A DNA stretch of 50,010 bases from an uncultured Saprospiraceae bacterium (GTDB taxonomy: Bacteria > Bacteroidota > Bacteroidia > Chitinophagales > Saprospiraceae): assembly GCA_937981555.1 (NCBI GenBank), contig CALJOK010000033.1:1-50010 (forward strand), given 5' to 3'. The stretch's first letter is position 1. Each line of letters starts with the position of its first letter. Shown here one piece after another: positions 1-7,890 of the stretch. Made by a program: the position numbers and the translations under genes. The notes under the pieces were generated by a model. The model made no database searches. It worked only from the letters and a program-made list of their open reading frames with translations, and was not told where the DNA came from.

Positions 1-503
1 CCTACAATTTTTGTTTCTAGTTTTTTAGGAACATTGGCTTTTTTTAGAATACCTAAAACAGCAATCGGGTCAGTTGGAGAAATCAATGCGCCAAATAATA
101 AACAATGAATAAATTCAACATGTAGTCCCATCGCACCTAACAAAAAGTATGAAGCCCCACCAACTAAAAATGTGGAAACCAAAATACCCATTGTTGCAAA
201 CATCAAAATCGGATAGCGCTGGACTTTCAATTGATCAAAATTAGTATGCATCGCTCCTGCAAAAAGTAGGAAACTCAACATCACATCCAAGAGTACGGTC
301 TTAAAGTCAATTTGGGAAATTAGATTCCTCGCAATATCATGAAGAGTAGAATTAAAATAACTAGAAGCAATAATCCCTAATGTGAAAATGATCGCAATCA
401 CCATCAGACCAATCGTATCAGGCAGTTTTAAATACCGAACATTGATGTAACCGAACAAAGCGGAAAGGACGGTGAGGATTGTAATAATTGAAAATAAGTC
501 CAT
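1..503 (-). CDS. Cation:proton antiporter, CPA1/NhaP-type (partial, N-terminal part)
   Basis: The gene starts at the ATG complementary to 501-503 and runs off the left edge of the window, so only about 167 N-terminal residues are present. The translation is strongly hydrophobic, with several membrane helices starting from residue 1. It carries ALISPTDPIAVLG near the window edge, the conserved acidic 'PTDP' motif in the membrane core of CPA1 Na+(K+)/H+ antiporters. The family exchanges cytoplasmic cations for protons at the inner membrane for pH and salt homeostasis. The next gene, also on the minus strand, ends only 40 bp upstream of this start, so co-transcription is possible. Ion specificity cannot be read from the fragment. 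Confidence 0.85.
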   Translation of the reverse strand, partial: MDLFSIITILTVLSALFGYINVRYLKLPDTIGLMVIAIIFTLGIIASSYFNSTLHDIARNLISQIDFKTVLLDVMLSFLLFAGAMHTNFDQLKVQRYPILMFATMGILVSTFLVGGASYFLLGAMGLHVEFIHCLLFGALISPTDPIAVLGILKKANVPKKLETKIV

Positions 504-542
504 TTTTTATTTTGTTTTAATTATCACAATGATAGGTTTTTT

Positions 543-2144
543 TTATTCTTTATTTACTCCAACAAAAAACATCTCCACTTCTCCTCTGTTTTTTATGGCA
601 ACTTTCCCTCTTGAGGTACATTTGTATTTTCCTTTAATCAAGTTATAAGTTGTAGAAGAAATATTGACTTTTCCAACTTCTCCACTAGCTTCTAGTCTTG
701 CTGCAACATTAACGGTGTCTCCCCATATATCGTAAGCGAATTTTTTGGAACCAACTACACCAGCGATTAACGGGCCGGTGTGTAGTCCTATCCTTGCTTC
801 AAAAAATGGTTCGTTATTTTTTGTCTTTTCTATTTTTAACTTTTGGAGAAATGATTGAATCTCGAGTGCAGCCTTCAACATTTCCATCGCATTATTAGCG
901 TCTTCTTCCGGCAACCCGCTGACGCACATATAAGCATCTCCAATTGTTTTAATTTTTTCGATATTATATTTTCCAATAATTTTGTCAAAAGCTTTAAAAT
1001 AATAATCCAACTCATGCACTAACTTTTCGGGAGAAAGAGACTTGGCGATTCCACTAAAATTTTTAAAATCAGAAAAGAAGACAGTAGCATTGTCAAATCT
1101 TTTAGCTTGAGCTGTACCATTTATTTTCAATTCATTCGCAACGACTGCGGGCAAAATATTGAGTAATAATTCTTCTGCTTTATTTCTTTCCAATTCAATC
1201 ATTTTATTCTTAGAACTCAAAATGGTGAAATGTTTTTTGCTTTCCAAATACCTTGCAATTGCTCCAATGGCAAGAATTCCGATAATGGCAACTAAAGCAA
1301 ATCCGAAATTTCGTTGACTAGTGTGTAGATCAATTTGACTCTCTTGTAAATCAATTTGACTTTTTTGCAACTCTAGTTTAGAAGCTTGCTCGGCAAGTAC
1401 CAATTCACTTTGATGAAGTAAAAGAGAATCCGTCATATTTTTATATCGAAAAGAATCAACTTGATTTTTTTGCAAAGCGATCACTAATTGAGATTCCAAT
1501 TGAGCTTGAGTTAAAGAATTTACTCTTTGAGTTAGCGCTTCTCTTTGGAGAGTTAATATTTCTGTTTTGTCTGCTAGTTGAGTGACTTGTCCTTCTAGTT
1601 TTTCTTTTTTTAATTCGAGTGATTGATTTTGTTGTTGAGCGTAGTTGATGTTTTTTATTTTTTCAATTTGAGCATTGAACATCGTAGCCTTTGGAATATC
1701 ATTTTGTTGCTGAGCAATCAACTTGAGTTGTTCTAAAACTTCTATTTTTAAAGATGAATTTTTAGAGTTAGTTAAAAGGTATAAGCATTCTGAAAAATTT
1801 TCTTCGGCAAGTTTTCTATTTCTTTTTACTCGTTTGGTTTTTTTTAATAATGATTCGCCTTCCTTGCTTAATGCTTTCGCCATTAATTCTTTTTGGTTAT
1901 TTTTTTCTGCGATTAAAAATGCTTTTTCTGCCTGTTCGATAGCTCGATTGTAATCTTTCTTATCTTGAAAGTGTTCCCAATTTTGAAAATGTATATCGTA
2001 TTCGTTTTTCCAATCATTCTGAGCAAAGATGAATGAGGAATGGAAGATGATCAGAAGGAATAAAAGAAATAACTTTTGAAAAATGAAGCGCGAATATTGC
2101 TTAGTCAAGCATTTTAGAGATGGACGCATAATTAAATAAATCAT
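543..2144 (-). CDS. Membrane-anchored class III adenylate cyclase with N-terminal TPR-like/coiled-coil sensor region
   Basis: 533 residues. A signal peptide ends near FIFAQ (39-42), followed by a helical TPR-like region (about 45-165), a long Q/L/E/K-rich coiled coil (165-275), one membrane helix (about 281-298) and a class III nucleotide cyclase domain (about 345-530). The catalytic set is complete: metal-binding D359 (FFSDF) and D403 (IGDAY), adenine-selecting K399 and D472 (YDIWGDTVN), and transition-state N479 and R483. K/D at the specificity positions favours ATP and hence cAMP over cGMP. The domain order implies a periplasmic sensor region and a cytoplasmic homodimeric cyclase. Translation could instead start at Met6 (2129), which gives a more standard signal peptide. 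The signal sensed is unknown. Confidence 0.9.
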   Translation of the reverse strand: MIYLIMRPSLKCLTKQYSRFIFQKLFLLFLLIIFHSSFIFAQNDWKNEYDIHFQNWEHFQDKKDYNRAIEQAEKAFLIAEKNNQKELMAKALSKEGESLLKKTKRVKRNRKLAEENFSECLYLLTNSKNSSLKIEVLEQLKLIAQQQNDIPKATMFNAQIEKIKNINYAQQQNQSLELKKEKLEGQVTQLADKTEILTLQREALTQRVNSLTQAQLESQLVIALQKNQVDSFRYKNMTDSLLLHQSELVLAEQASKLELQKSQIDLQESQIDLHTSQRNFGFALVAIIGILAIGAIARYLESKKHFTILSSKNKMIELERNKAEELLLNILPAVVANELKINGTAQAKRFDNATVFFSDFKNFSGIAKSLSPEKLVHELDYYFKAFDKIIGKYNIEKIKTIGDAYMCVSGLPEEDANNAMEMLKAALEIQSFLQKLKIEKTKNNEPFFEARIGLHTGPLIAGVVGSKKFAYDIWGDTVNVAARLEASGEVGKVNISSTTYNLIKGKYKCTSRGKVAIKNRGEVEMFFVGVNKE

Positions 2145-2427
2145 TGGTTTTATGTATTAAGGGGTATGTAGAAATGTCTTATATAGTTTTTCTAAATTAA
2201 AAATACAACAATTTTAAATAACTTGAATTTTTAATAAAGAAAAAAATCCAATAGCATTTTATGTTTACTATTTTAGCTTTTCATTTAAGTTGTTTTAGCA
2301 GACATTTTTAAATAATTTAAATAGACTTTATTCGATGGGCGTTGAAGATTAGAGGATTTCGTTTCGAATAAACTTTATTGGAAATGTAATTTTATCAACA
2401 GGTACTACTTAACAATAAAAAATTAAA

Positions 2428-3078
2428 ATGATGTCAAAAAACGTTCTCCTTTTTAGTTTAGTTTTTTTTCTATTTAGCTGCGGGAATGCAGAGGAAGAAA
2501 TCAAAACAACCTTTAGCTCTATTCAAAATTATCAAGCAGCAGCACCCTTGATCAAAATGTTGGACGAAGGATCAGTAAATTATTTTTCAGAAATGGGAAG
2601 AGTTGCAGCTTCAAGAAAAAAAAATGATATCCGAAATTACTGCAATAGTTCACTTTATCCACTTTCTACCAGATATATGGTTCAGGTTTTAGAAATGATG
2701 GGGCCGAGTGATTCTACATCGATTATTGAATTGGAAGATGTGATTTCGATAGCTAATCTCGCTGATTTTGGACCGATCGGGGTGGATAACCGAAAGCGAT
2801 ATAAATTCCACAAATTGGAAAGAGCGAATGATCGAATCGCGACTGCGATCATTAACTATAAAGTCAATCCAAATGCACATACTTATGTTCAATCTAGCGT
2901 TCAATTTTCCAAAAAAGAAGGAGAAGGTTGGAAAATGAATTTTCAAGAAACGCTTTCTTTTTTTGAAAAATACTTGACTAGATTGAAGAGCGAAAGTGGT
3001 GCGATGAGTGATGAAGATTTTATCCAAAATTTTATTATCAATGGTGGAAAAGAAATTGAATTTAAGTATCGACAGTAA
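2428..3078 (+). CDS. Putative lipoprotein of unknown function
   Basis: 216 residues starting with tandem Met codons; either could be the start. The hydrophobic leader ends in LFSC, so Cys18 is a likely lipidation site after signal peptidase II cleavage. The mature part is hydrophilic, has no cysteine-rich, catalytic or repeat motif that I recognise, and ends in a charged tail. It converges on uvrA and the two share a strong bidirectional terminator. I cannot assign a family. It would be anchored in the inner or outer membrane facing the periplasm. Confidence 0.75.
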   Translation: MMSKNVLLFSLVFFLFSCGNAEEEIKTTFSSIQNYQAAAPLIKMLDEGSVNYFSEMGRVAASRKKNDIRNYCNSSLYPLSTRYMVQVLEMMGPSDSTSIIELEDVISIANLADFGPIGVDNRKRYKFHKLERANDRIATAIINYKVNPNAHTYVQSSVQFSKKEGEGWKMNFQETLSFFEKYLTRLKSESGAMSDEDFIQNFIINGGKEIEFKYRQ

Positions 3079-3094
3079 AATTTTACCAAATAAA

Positions 3095-3130
3095 AAAAGC
3101 GCATTTCTTTTGCTAAAGAAATGCGCTTTT
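3095..3130. terminator. Bidirectional intrinsic terminator between the lipoprotein gene and uvrA
   Basis: A perfect 16-bp inverted repeat (3095-3110 and 3115-3130, 4-nt loop) with core GCGCATTTCTTT. A-runs on one side become U-runs on the other strand, so it can stop both convergent genes. Confidence 0.9.
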
Positions 3131-3151
3131 AATTTTTTTGAAAAAAGAAAT

Positions 3152-6001
3152 CTACAATTTCTCCTTCAAATAATGTCCAGTAAAACTTTCTTTTACTTTT
3201 ACCAGATCCTCAGGTATTCCTTGAAAGACTAAATTTCCACCTTCCTTACCACCACCAGGTCCAAGGTCAATTACCCAATCTGCAGATTTGATAATTTCCA
3301 TATTATGCTCGACAACAAGAACAGTATGACCTTTTTCTACCAAAGCATTAAGGGCGTCCAATAATTTTTGAATATCATGAAAATGCAAACCAGTTGTCGG
3401 TTCATCAAAAATAAAAAGAATCTTTTCCGTCGTTCTTTCTTTCGTTAAAAAAGAAGCCAACTTTACTCGTTGTGCTTCTCCTCCTGAAAGGGTAGAGGAG
3501 GACTGTCCCAATTTAATATATCCTAGACCGACATTAAAAAGTGGTCGAATCTTTTTCACCACATCTTTTGCTTCCGCAAAAAAGTCGAGTGCTTCTTCAA
3601 TACTTAAATTGAGGATTTCAAAAATGTTTTTATCCTTATATCTGACGTCCAATATTTCTGCTTTAAATCGTTGGCCTTTGCACTCTTCGCACTCCAATCG
3701 AACATCAGCTAAGAATTGCATCTCTACGACTTGCTCGCCATCGCCGCTACAAGTTTCGCAACGTCCTGCATCCACGTTGAATGAGAAATGTTTCGGGAGG
3801 TAACCTCGGATTTTTGACAATTGCTGGTTGGACATCAACGCTCGAATAGTATCGTAAGCTTTGACGTAAGTAACGGGATTGGAACGAGAAGATTTACCAA
3901 TTGGATTTTGATTCACCATCTCGACTTGAGTAATTCTTTTCAAACTTCCAGTCAACTCATCATGAACACCAGGTGCAATTGGATAAGGTTCGCCCAAATG
4001 TCTTTTCAAGGCAGGATACAAAATTTGTTTAACCAAAGTCGTTTTTCCAGAACCTGAAACGCCACTCACGACAGTCAAAGTATTGAGTGGGAATTTCGCA
4101 TTTACATTTTGCAAGTTATTTTGACGCGCTCCTTTGATTTCGATTGCATCGGTAAATTTCCGACGAATCTTTGGAACTGGAATTTCCATTCGACCACTCA
4201 TATATGCTGTGGTCAAACTGTCCTTGGCTAATTTAAAGATATCTTTATAATCACCTGCGAAAACAACTTCACCACCATGAATTCCAGCCTCTGGGCCCAT
4301 GTCAATTAAGTAATCGCAATTTTTGATGATGTCTTCTTCATGCTCCACCACGACCACAGTATTTCCTAAATCTCGCAGCGACTTCAACACCTTGACTAAA
4401 CGACCCGTATCTCTTGGATGCAAACCAACACTCGGCTCATCCAAAATATAAAGCGAACTCGTCAAGTTACTTCCCAGGGTTCGAGTCAAATTAATTCGTT
4501 GCGTTTCTCCACCACTTAGTGTTGCAGAATTTCTACTCAACGTCAAATATCCCAGTCCAACATCGAGCATAAATTGCAATCGATTTTCTACTTCAACTAA
4601 AAGTCGTTTCGCGATTTCTTTATCGTTAGCGTTGAGTTTTAATTTTTGGAAAAAAACTAATAATTCATCGAGTGGAATGTCGGTTAATTCTGAAATTGAA
4701 ATGCCGCCAACTTTTACATAAGTTGCTTCGGGGCGTAACCGACCACCATCACAATTATGGCAAGTTGTTTTTCCTCGGTAGCGAGCCAACATAACTCGGT
4801 TTTGAATTTTATAAGTTTTCGCTTCTAGTTCCGCAAAGAATTCATGGATGCCATTGAAGTATTCATTTCCATCCCAAACTAATTTCTTTTGCTCCTTTGT
4901 CAAATCTTGCCAAGGGCGATGAACGGGGAAATTAAATTTGTGCGCAGCACTTAAAAACAAGTCCAACCATCGTCCTAATTTTTCTCCTTTCCAACAAGCC
5001 ACCGCTCCATCAAAAACAGAAAGTGACGGATTAGGAATAACTTTATTTCTATCCACGCCCATCGTTTTTCCAAAACCTTCACAGACTGGACAAGCACCGT
5101 AAGGATTATTGGAATTGAATAATTGATGCGTCGGTTCCAAGAAAATCATTCCATCCAACTCGAAACGATTGTTAAATTCTTTTTTCTTTTTCCCCATCAC
5201 ATCGACGATGCACTCTCCTTCACTTTCGGAAAAAGCAGTTTGTACCGAATCACCAATCCTTTGCACATGCTCAATATCATCATCAGCTCTAATGGCAAAT
5301 CTATCGATCAAAATTCTAACATCTTTTTTGATGAAAAAATCAACCGTCTTGTCGAGTTTGATTTTTTTATCTTCTAAGATATCTTCGATTCGTTTGAGTT
5401 CTTTGTTATAATATATTCGGGTAAAACCTTTTTGCAATAAAAAAGAAAGTTCTTGTTTCAAGGTTCGGTCTTTATACTTTTGTTGCAAAGGAATAAAGAG
5501 TTGTACTTTTTCTCCTTCATCATTGCTTTGAATAAAATCGACCACATCTTGCACTTCATGCTTTCTAACTTCCTTTCCGCTAACTGGCGAAATGGTTTTT
5601 CCAATCCGAGCATATAATAATCTCAGGTAGTCAAAAATTTCAGTTAAGGAACCAACCGTAGATCGAGAATTTCGAGTACTTACTTTTTGTGAAATGGCAA
5701 TGGCTGGACAAATCCCTTTGATATAGTCCACCTCCGGCTTTTTCATTCGCATCAAAAACTGCCTTGCATAACTCGACAAACTTTCCACATATCGTCGCTG
5801 ACCTTCGGCATACAATGTATCCATGGTAATGGAAGATTTCCCAGAACCAGAAACGCCAGTCACGACAACCAATTTGTCGCGAGGAATCATCAAATCCACA
5901 TTTTTCAGATTATTGCCACGAGCACCTTTGATATAAATACCATCCAATTGTTTGGATGTTGTAGGTTTTCTAAGAACAGCAGCAGCTTTTTTGGTCGCCA
6001 T
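3152..6001 (-). CDS. uvrA: Excinuclease ABC subunit A (UvrA)
   Basis: 949 residues, the usual UvrA length. UvrA is the DNA damage sensor of nucleotide excision repair: a dimer scans DNA and loads UvrB. Two ABC ATPase modules are visible, with Walker [10 protein letters not shown] at residues 49-57 and GVSGSGKTT near 645-653, and signature motifs TLSGGETQR (near 495) and TLSGGEAQR (near 840). The second zinc module is intact (CETC...CEEC, about 745-775). In the first zinc module only the second pair (CPVC, near 303) is present; the place of the first CxxC reads [11 protein letters not shown]. That loss may be a lineage trait, and Bacteroidota often carry more than one UvrA paralogue. The gene stands alone and converges on a lipoprotein gene. 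Confidence 0.97.
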   Translation of the reverse strand: MATKKAAAVLRKPTTSKQLDGIYIKGARGNNLKNVDLMIPRDKLVVVTGVSGSGKSSITMDTLYAEGQRRYVESLSSYARQFLMRMKKPEVDYIKGICPAIAISQKVSTRNSRSTVGSLTEIFDYLRLLYARIGKTISPVSGKEVRKHEVQDVVDFIQSNDEGEKVQLFIPLQQKYKDRTLKQELSFLLQKGFTRIYYNKELKRIEDILEDKKIKLDKTVDFFIKKDVRILIDRFAIRADDDIEHVQRIGDSVQTAFSESEGECIVDVMGKKKKEFNNRFELDGMIFLEPTHQLFNSNNPYGACPVCEGFGKTMGVDRNKVIPNPSLSVFDGAVACWKGEKLGRWLDLFLSAAHKFNFPVHRPWQDLTKEQKKLVWDGNEYFNGIHEFFAELEAKTYKIQNRVMLARYRGKTTCHNCDGGRLRPEATYVKVGGISISELTDIPLDELLVFFQKLKLNANDKEIAKRLLVEVENRLQFMLDVGLGYLTLSRNSATLSGGETQRINLTRTLGSNLTSSLYILDEPSVGLHPRDTGRLVKVLKSLRDLGNTVVVVEHEEDIIKNCDYLIDMGPEAGIHGGEVVFAGDYKDIFKLAKDSLTTAYMSGRMEIPVPKIRRKFTDAIEIKGARQNNLQNVNAKFPLNTLTVVSGVSGSGKTTLVKQILYPALKRHLGEPYPIAPGVHDELTGSLKRITQVEMVNQNPIGKSSRSNPVTYVKAYDTIRALMSNQQLSKIRGYLPKHFSFNVDAGRCETCSGDGEQVVEMQFLADVRLECEECKGQRFKAEILDVRYKDKNIFEILNLSIEEALDFFAEAKDVVKKIRPLFNVGLGYIKLGQSSSTLSGGEAQRVKLASFLTKERTTEKILFIFDEPTTGLHFHDIQKLLDALNALVEKGHTVLVVEHNMEIIKSADWVIDLGPGGGKEGGNLVFQGIPEDLVKVKESFTGHYLKEKL

Positions 6002-6500
6002 AAAGTGAGGAAGTTTTGATCAAATTTATTATAAAAATAAGGAAGCTAAATTAGGGCTTTTTCATGGGAAAAAATAAGATCATGAAAAGTTAGTTTTACT
6101 CATTTAATGAAATAGTAATTTTGGGAAAAGGTTTAAATAAAAAGAGATGTTTCATTTTTTTCTCTCGCAACACCTTTTGGTAGAGGAAGTTTATAATTAA
6201 AAAAAGATGGGCATGCATATTTTTTATTTGTATGCCCAAATGTTTTTTAAAAGTAAAAAGTAAGACAGGATGTTTATGCAAAAGGATTAAATCATTATGC
6301 GAAAGTATTCATTGGGCGGGCAAATATTTTTTGAAAGCAAAAAGTAAGACAGGATGCTTATGTAAAAGGATTTAGTTGCTATGTGAAAAATCTCATTAGT
6401 AGATTTAAAGATTTATATGGAGGTACAATGTTTTTTTATAAATACTTGAAAATTCTGAATGTCGCTGCGCAGAGCCTTAGGCATTTTTTTTTCCAAAAAA
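6002..6500. other. AT-rich intergenic region with an imperfect direct repeat
   Basis: No convincing gene lies here; a 61-codon minus-strand frame has a low-complexity Lys/Phe-rich translation and no context. A roughly 65-bp imperfect direct repeat is visible, with AAAGTAAGACAGGATG near 6257 and again near 6342 (period about 85 bp), both followed by TTATG(C/T)AAAAGGATT. Its function is unknown; it could be a decayed duplication. Confidence 0.5.
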
Positions 6501-7019
6501 CTACTTCGCAAAAAAGTTAAAATCCAATCTCATCTCAATCGTCTCAGGCGAAATATCTCTTAACCTCAACTCTATCCGAATACCAAAATCATCTTTTTCT
6601 AAATAACTTTTTGCATCTACCAAAGTTCCAATCAATCCTAAATCACCCGATGCATTAAGTGCGATCTGATCTCGATAAAATACTTCTCTTTCAATCGTCG
6701 GATCTTCTTTCGAAAATATCTTTACCGAAACATCTTGAATGTATCCATTATCAGGAGTAGCAAAAATACCTCGTAAAACGGCTGTTCCAGGATTGATTGC
6801 ATTAAGCTCTTCTGCTGTTTTTCCATTCTGACTAAACAACGCATCGGACAAAGATGGAATGTCTGAAATCTCAAAAAAATGAGTTCCTGAAAGTGGACCC
6901 AACCCAGCTCTAATCTCAAAATCATAGAAATATTCCATTTCAAATAAGATGTTATCGTCTTTTTTACAATTAGAAAAAAGAAAAATAAATGGAAGAACTA
7001 GTAGGAATATTTTTTTCAT
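6501..7019 (-). CDS. Putative lipoprotein, paralogue of its upstream neighbour (downstream copy)
   Basis: 172 residues beginning with a short basic hydrophobic leader ending FSNC, so lipidation at Cys19 is likely. The body is beta-rich with no recognised catalytic motif. It is a close paralogue of the gene at 7088-7606: the last ~65 residues differ at essentially one position, while the segment after the lipobox is more variable. The two genes are tandem on the same strand with 68 bp between them and probably form one operon. The domain and function are unknown. Confidence 0.8.
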   Translation of the reverse strand: MKKIFLLVLPFIFLFSNCKKDDNILFEMEYFYDFEIRAGLGPLSGTHFFEISDIPSLSDALFSQNGKTAEELNAINPGTAVLRGIFATPDNGYIQDVSVKIFSKEDPTIEREVFYRDQIALNASGDLGLIGTLVDAKSYLEKDDFGIRIELRLRDISPETIEMRLDFNFFAK

Positions 7020-7087
7020 GTCAATTATTTTTCAAAACAAAACCAACTAAGCTAAGTGGTTGCCCCTTTTATTTTTTCCAAAAAAAA

Positions 7088-7606
7088 CTACTTCGCAAAA
7101 AAGTTAAAATCCAATCTCATCTCAATCGTCTCAGGCGAAATATCTCTTAACCTCAACTCTATTCGAATACCAAAATCATCTTTTTCTAAATAACTTTTTG
7201 CATCCACCAAAGTTCCAATCAATCCTAAATCTCCAGAAGCATTAAGCGAAATTTGATCTCGATAAAAAACTTCTCGTTCAATCGTCGGATCTTCCTTAGA
7301 AAATATTTTCACAGAAACTTCTTGAATATAACCGTTCTCAGGATTAGCAAAAACCCCTCGCAGAACTGCCGTTCCAGGATTGATGGCACTAAGTTCTTCA
7401 GCTGTTATTCCATTTTGATTAAAAAGAGCATCAGACAAAGATGGAATATCTGTCACTTCAAAAATATGAGTTCCCGAAAATGGATTTAACCCTGCAGTAA
7501 TTGTAAAATCATAGAAGTATTCCATTTCAAATAGAATATTTTCATCCTTTTTACAATTAGAAAAAAGGAAAACAAATGGAAGAACAAGCCAAAATATTTT
7601 TTTCAT
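7088..7606 (-). CDS. Putative lipoprotein, paralogue of its downstream neighbour (upstream copy)
   Basis: 172 residues if started at the Met at 7606, which gives a lipoprotein leader ending FSNC that matches the sister gene residue for residue at its start. A 13-codon upstream in-frame extension to 7645 would spoil the signal peptide and is rejected. The protein differs from its paralogue mainly between residues 20 and 110. The duplication includes flanking bases: both genes are preceded by the same ATTGACATG-type context and end in the same FNFFAK codons followed by similar T-rich sequence. The 157-bp palindromic element lies about 95 bp upstream of this start, so it may affect expression. 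Function unknown. Confidence 0.8.
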   Translation of the reverse strand: MKKIFWLVLPFVFLFSNCKKDENILFEMEYFYDFTITAGLNPFSGTHIFEVTDIPSLSDALFNQNGITAEELSAINPGTAVLRGVFANPENGYIQEVSVKIFSKEDPTIEREVFYRDQISLNASGDLGLIGTLVDAKSYLEKDDFGIRIELRLRDISPETIEMRLDFNFFAK

Positions 7607-7701
7607 GTCAATTATTTTTAACAACTTTATTACCTTAACGTACAAACTTACGATTTGTGCAACAATAATAGAATGTTAAGACTAAATTGTATAGCAACAA
7701 T

Positions 7702-7858
7702 CACGTGGCGGTCTGCTTTAGCTGACCTAAAAAAGGAGCGCAGCGAATTTTTCTTCAAAAGAAAAGATGAATTATTATTGACGATTACTCAATAATTTTA
7801 AGAAAAATAAATTCGCTGTGCTCACATTTCCAGGTCAGCTAAAGCAGACCACCACGTG
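7702..7858. mobile_element. 157-bp palindromic element (MITE- or REP-like), no coding capacity
   Basis: Both ends carry CACGTG. The outer ~27 bp form a near-perfect inverted repeat (7702-7728 and 7832-7858, core GTCTGCTTTAGCTGACC). The pairing continues inward through GCGCAGCGAATTTTT-like arms (about 7737-7753 opposite 7803-7823), leaving an AT-rich loop. Transcribed, it would fold into one long hairpin. No transposase is encoded, so it would need to be moved in trans, or it is a structural repeat. It occupies the divergent promoter region between a lipoprotein pair and the GCS2-CBS gene. A shorter relative occurs at 25603-25632. Confidence 0.65.
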
Positions 7859-7890
7859 TTAATTTATCAAAATAAAACCAACTAACCACA

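Larger units (their letters stand above)
6485..7615 (-). repeat. Tandem gene duplication (two lipoprotein units, period about 587 bp)
   Basis: The unit covers the complete gene plus about 10-20 bp on each side (ACTACTTCGCAAAAAAGTTA at both 3' ends). The 3' half of the two coding regions is nearly identical at DNA level and the 5' half is diverged, a pattern seen after recent duplication or partial gene conversion. Confidence 0.8.

Noticed and set aside
6096-6281. 61-codon minus-strand open frame
   Set aside because: Low-complexity Lys/Phe-rich translation in AT-rich DNA, overlapping the non-coding direct repeat, with no signal peptide pattern or context.
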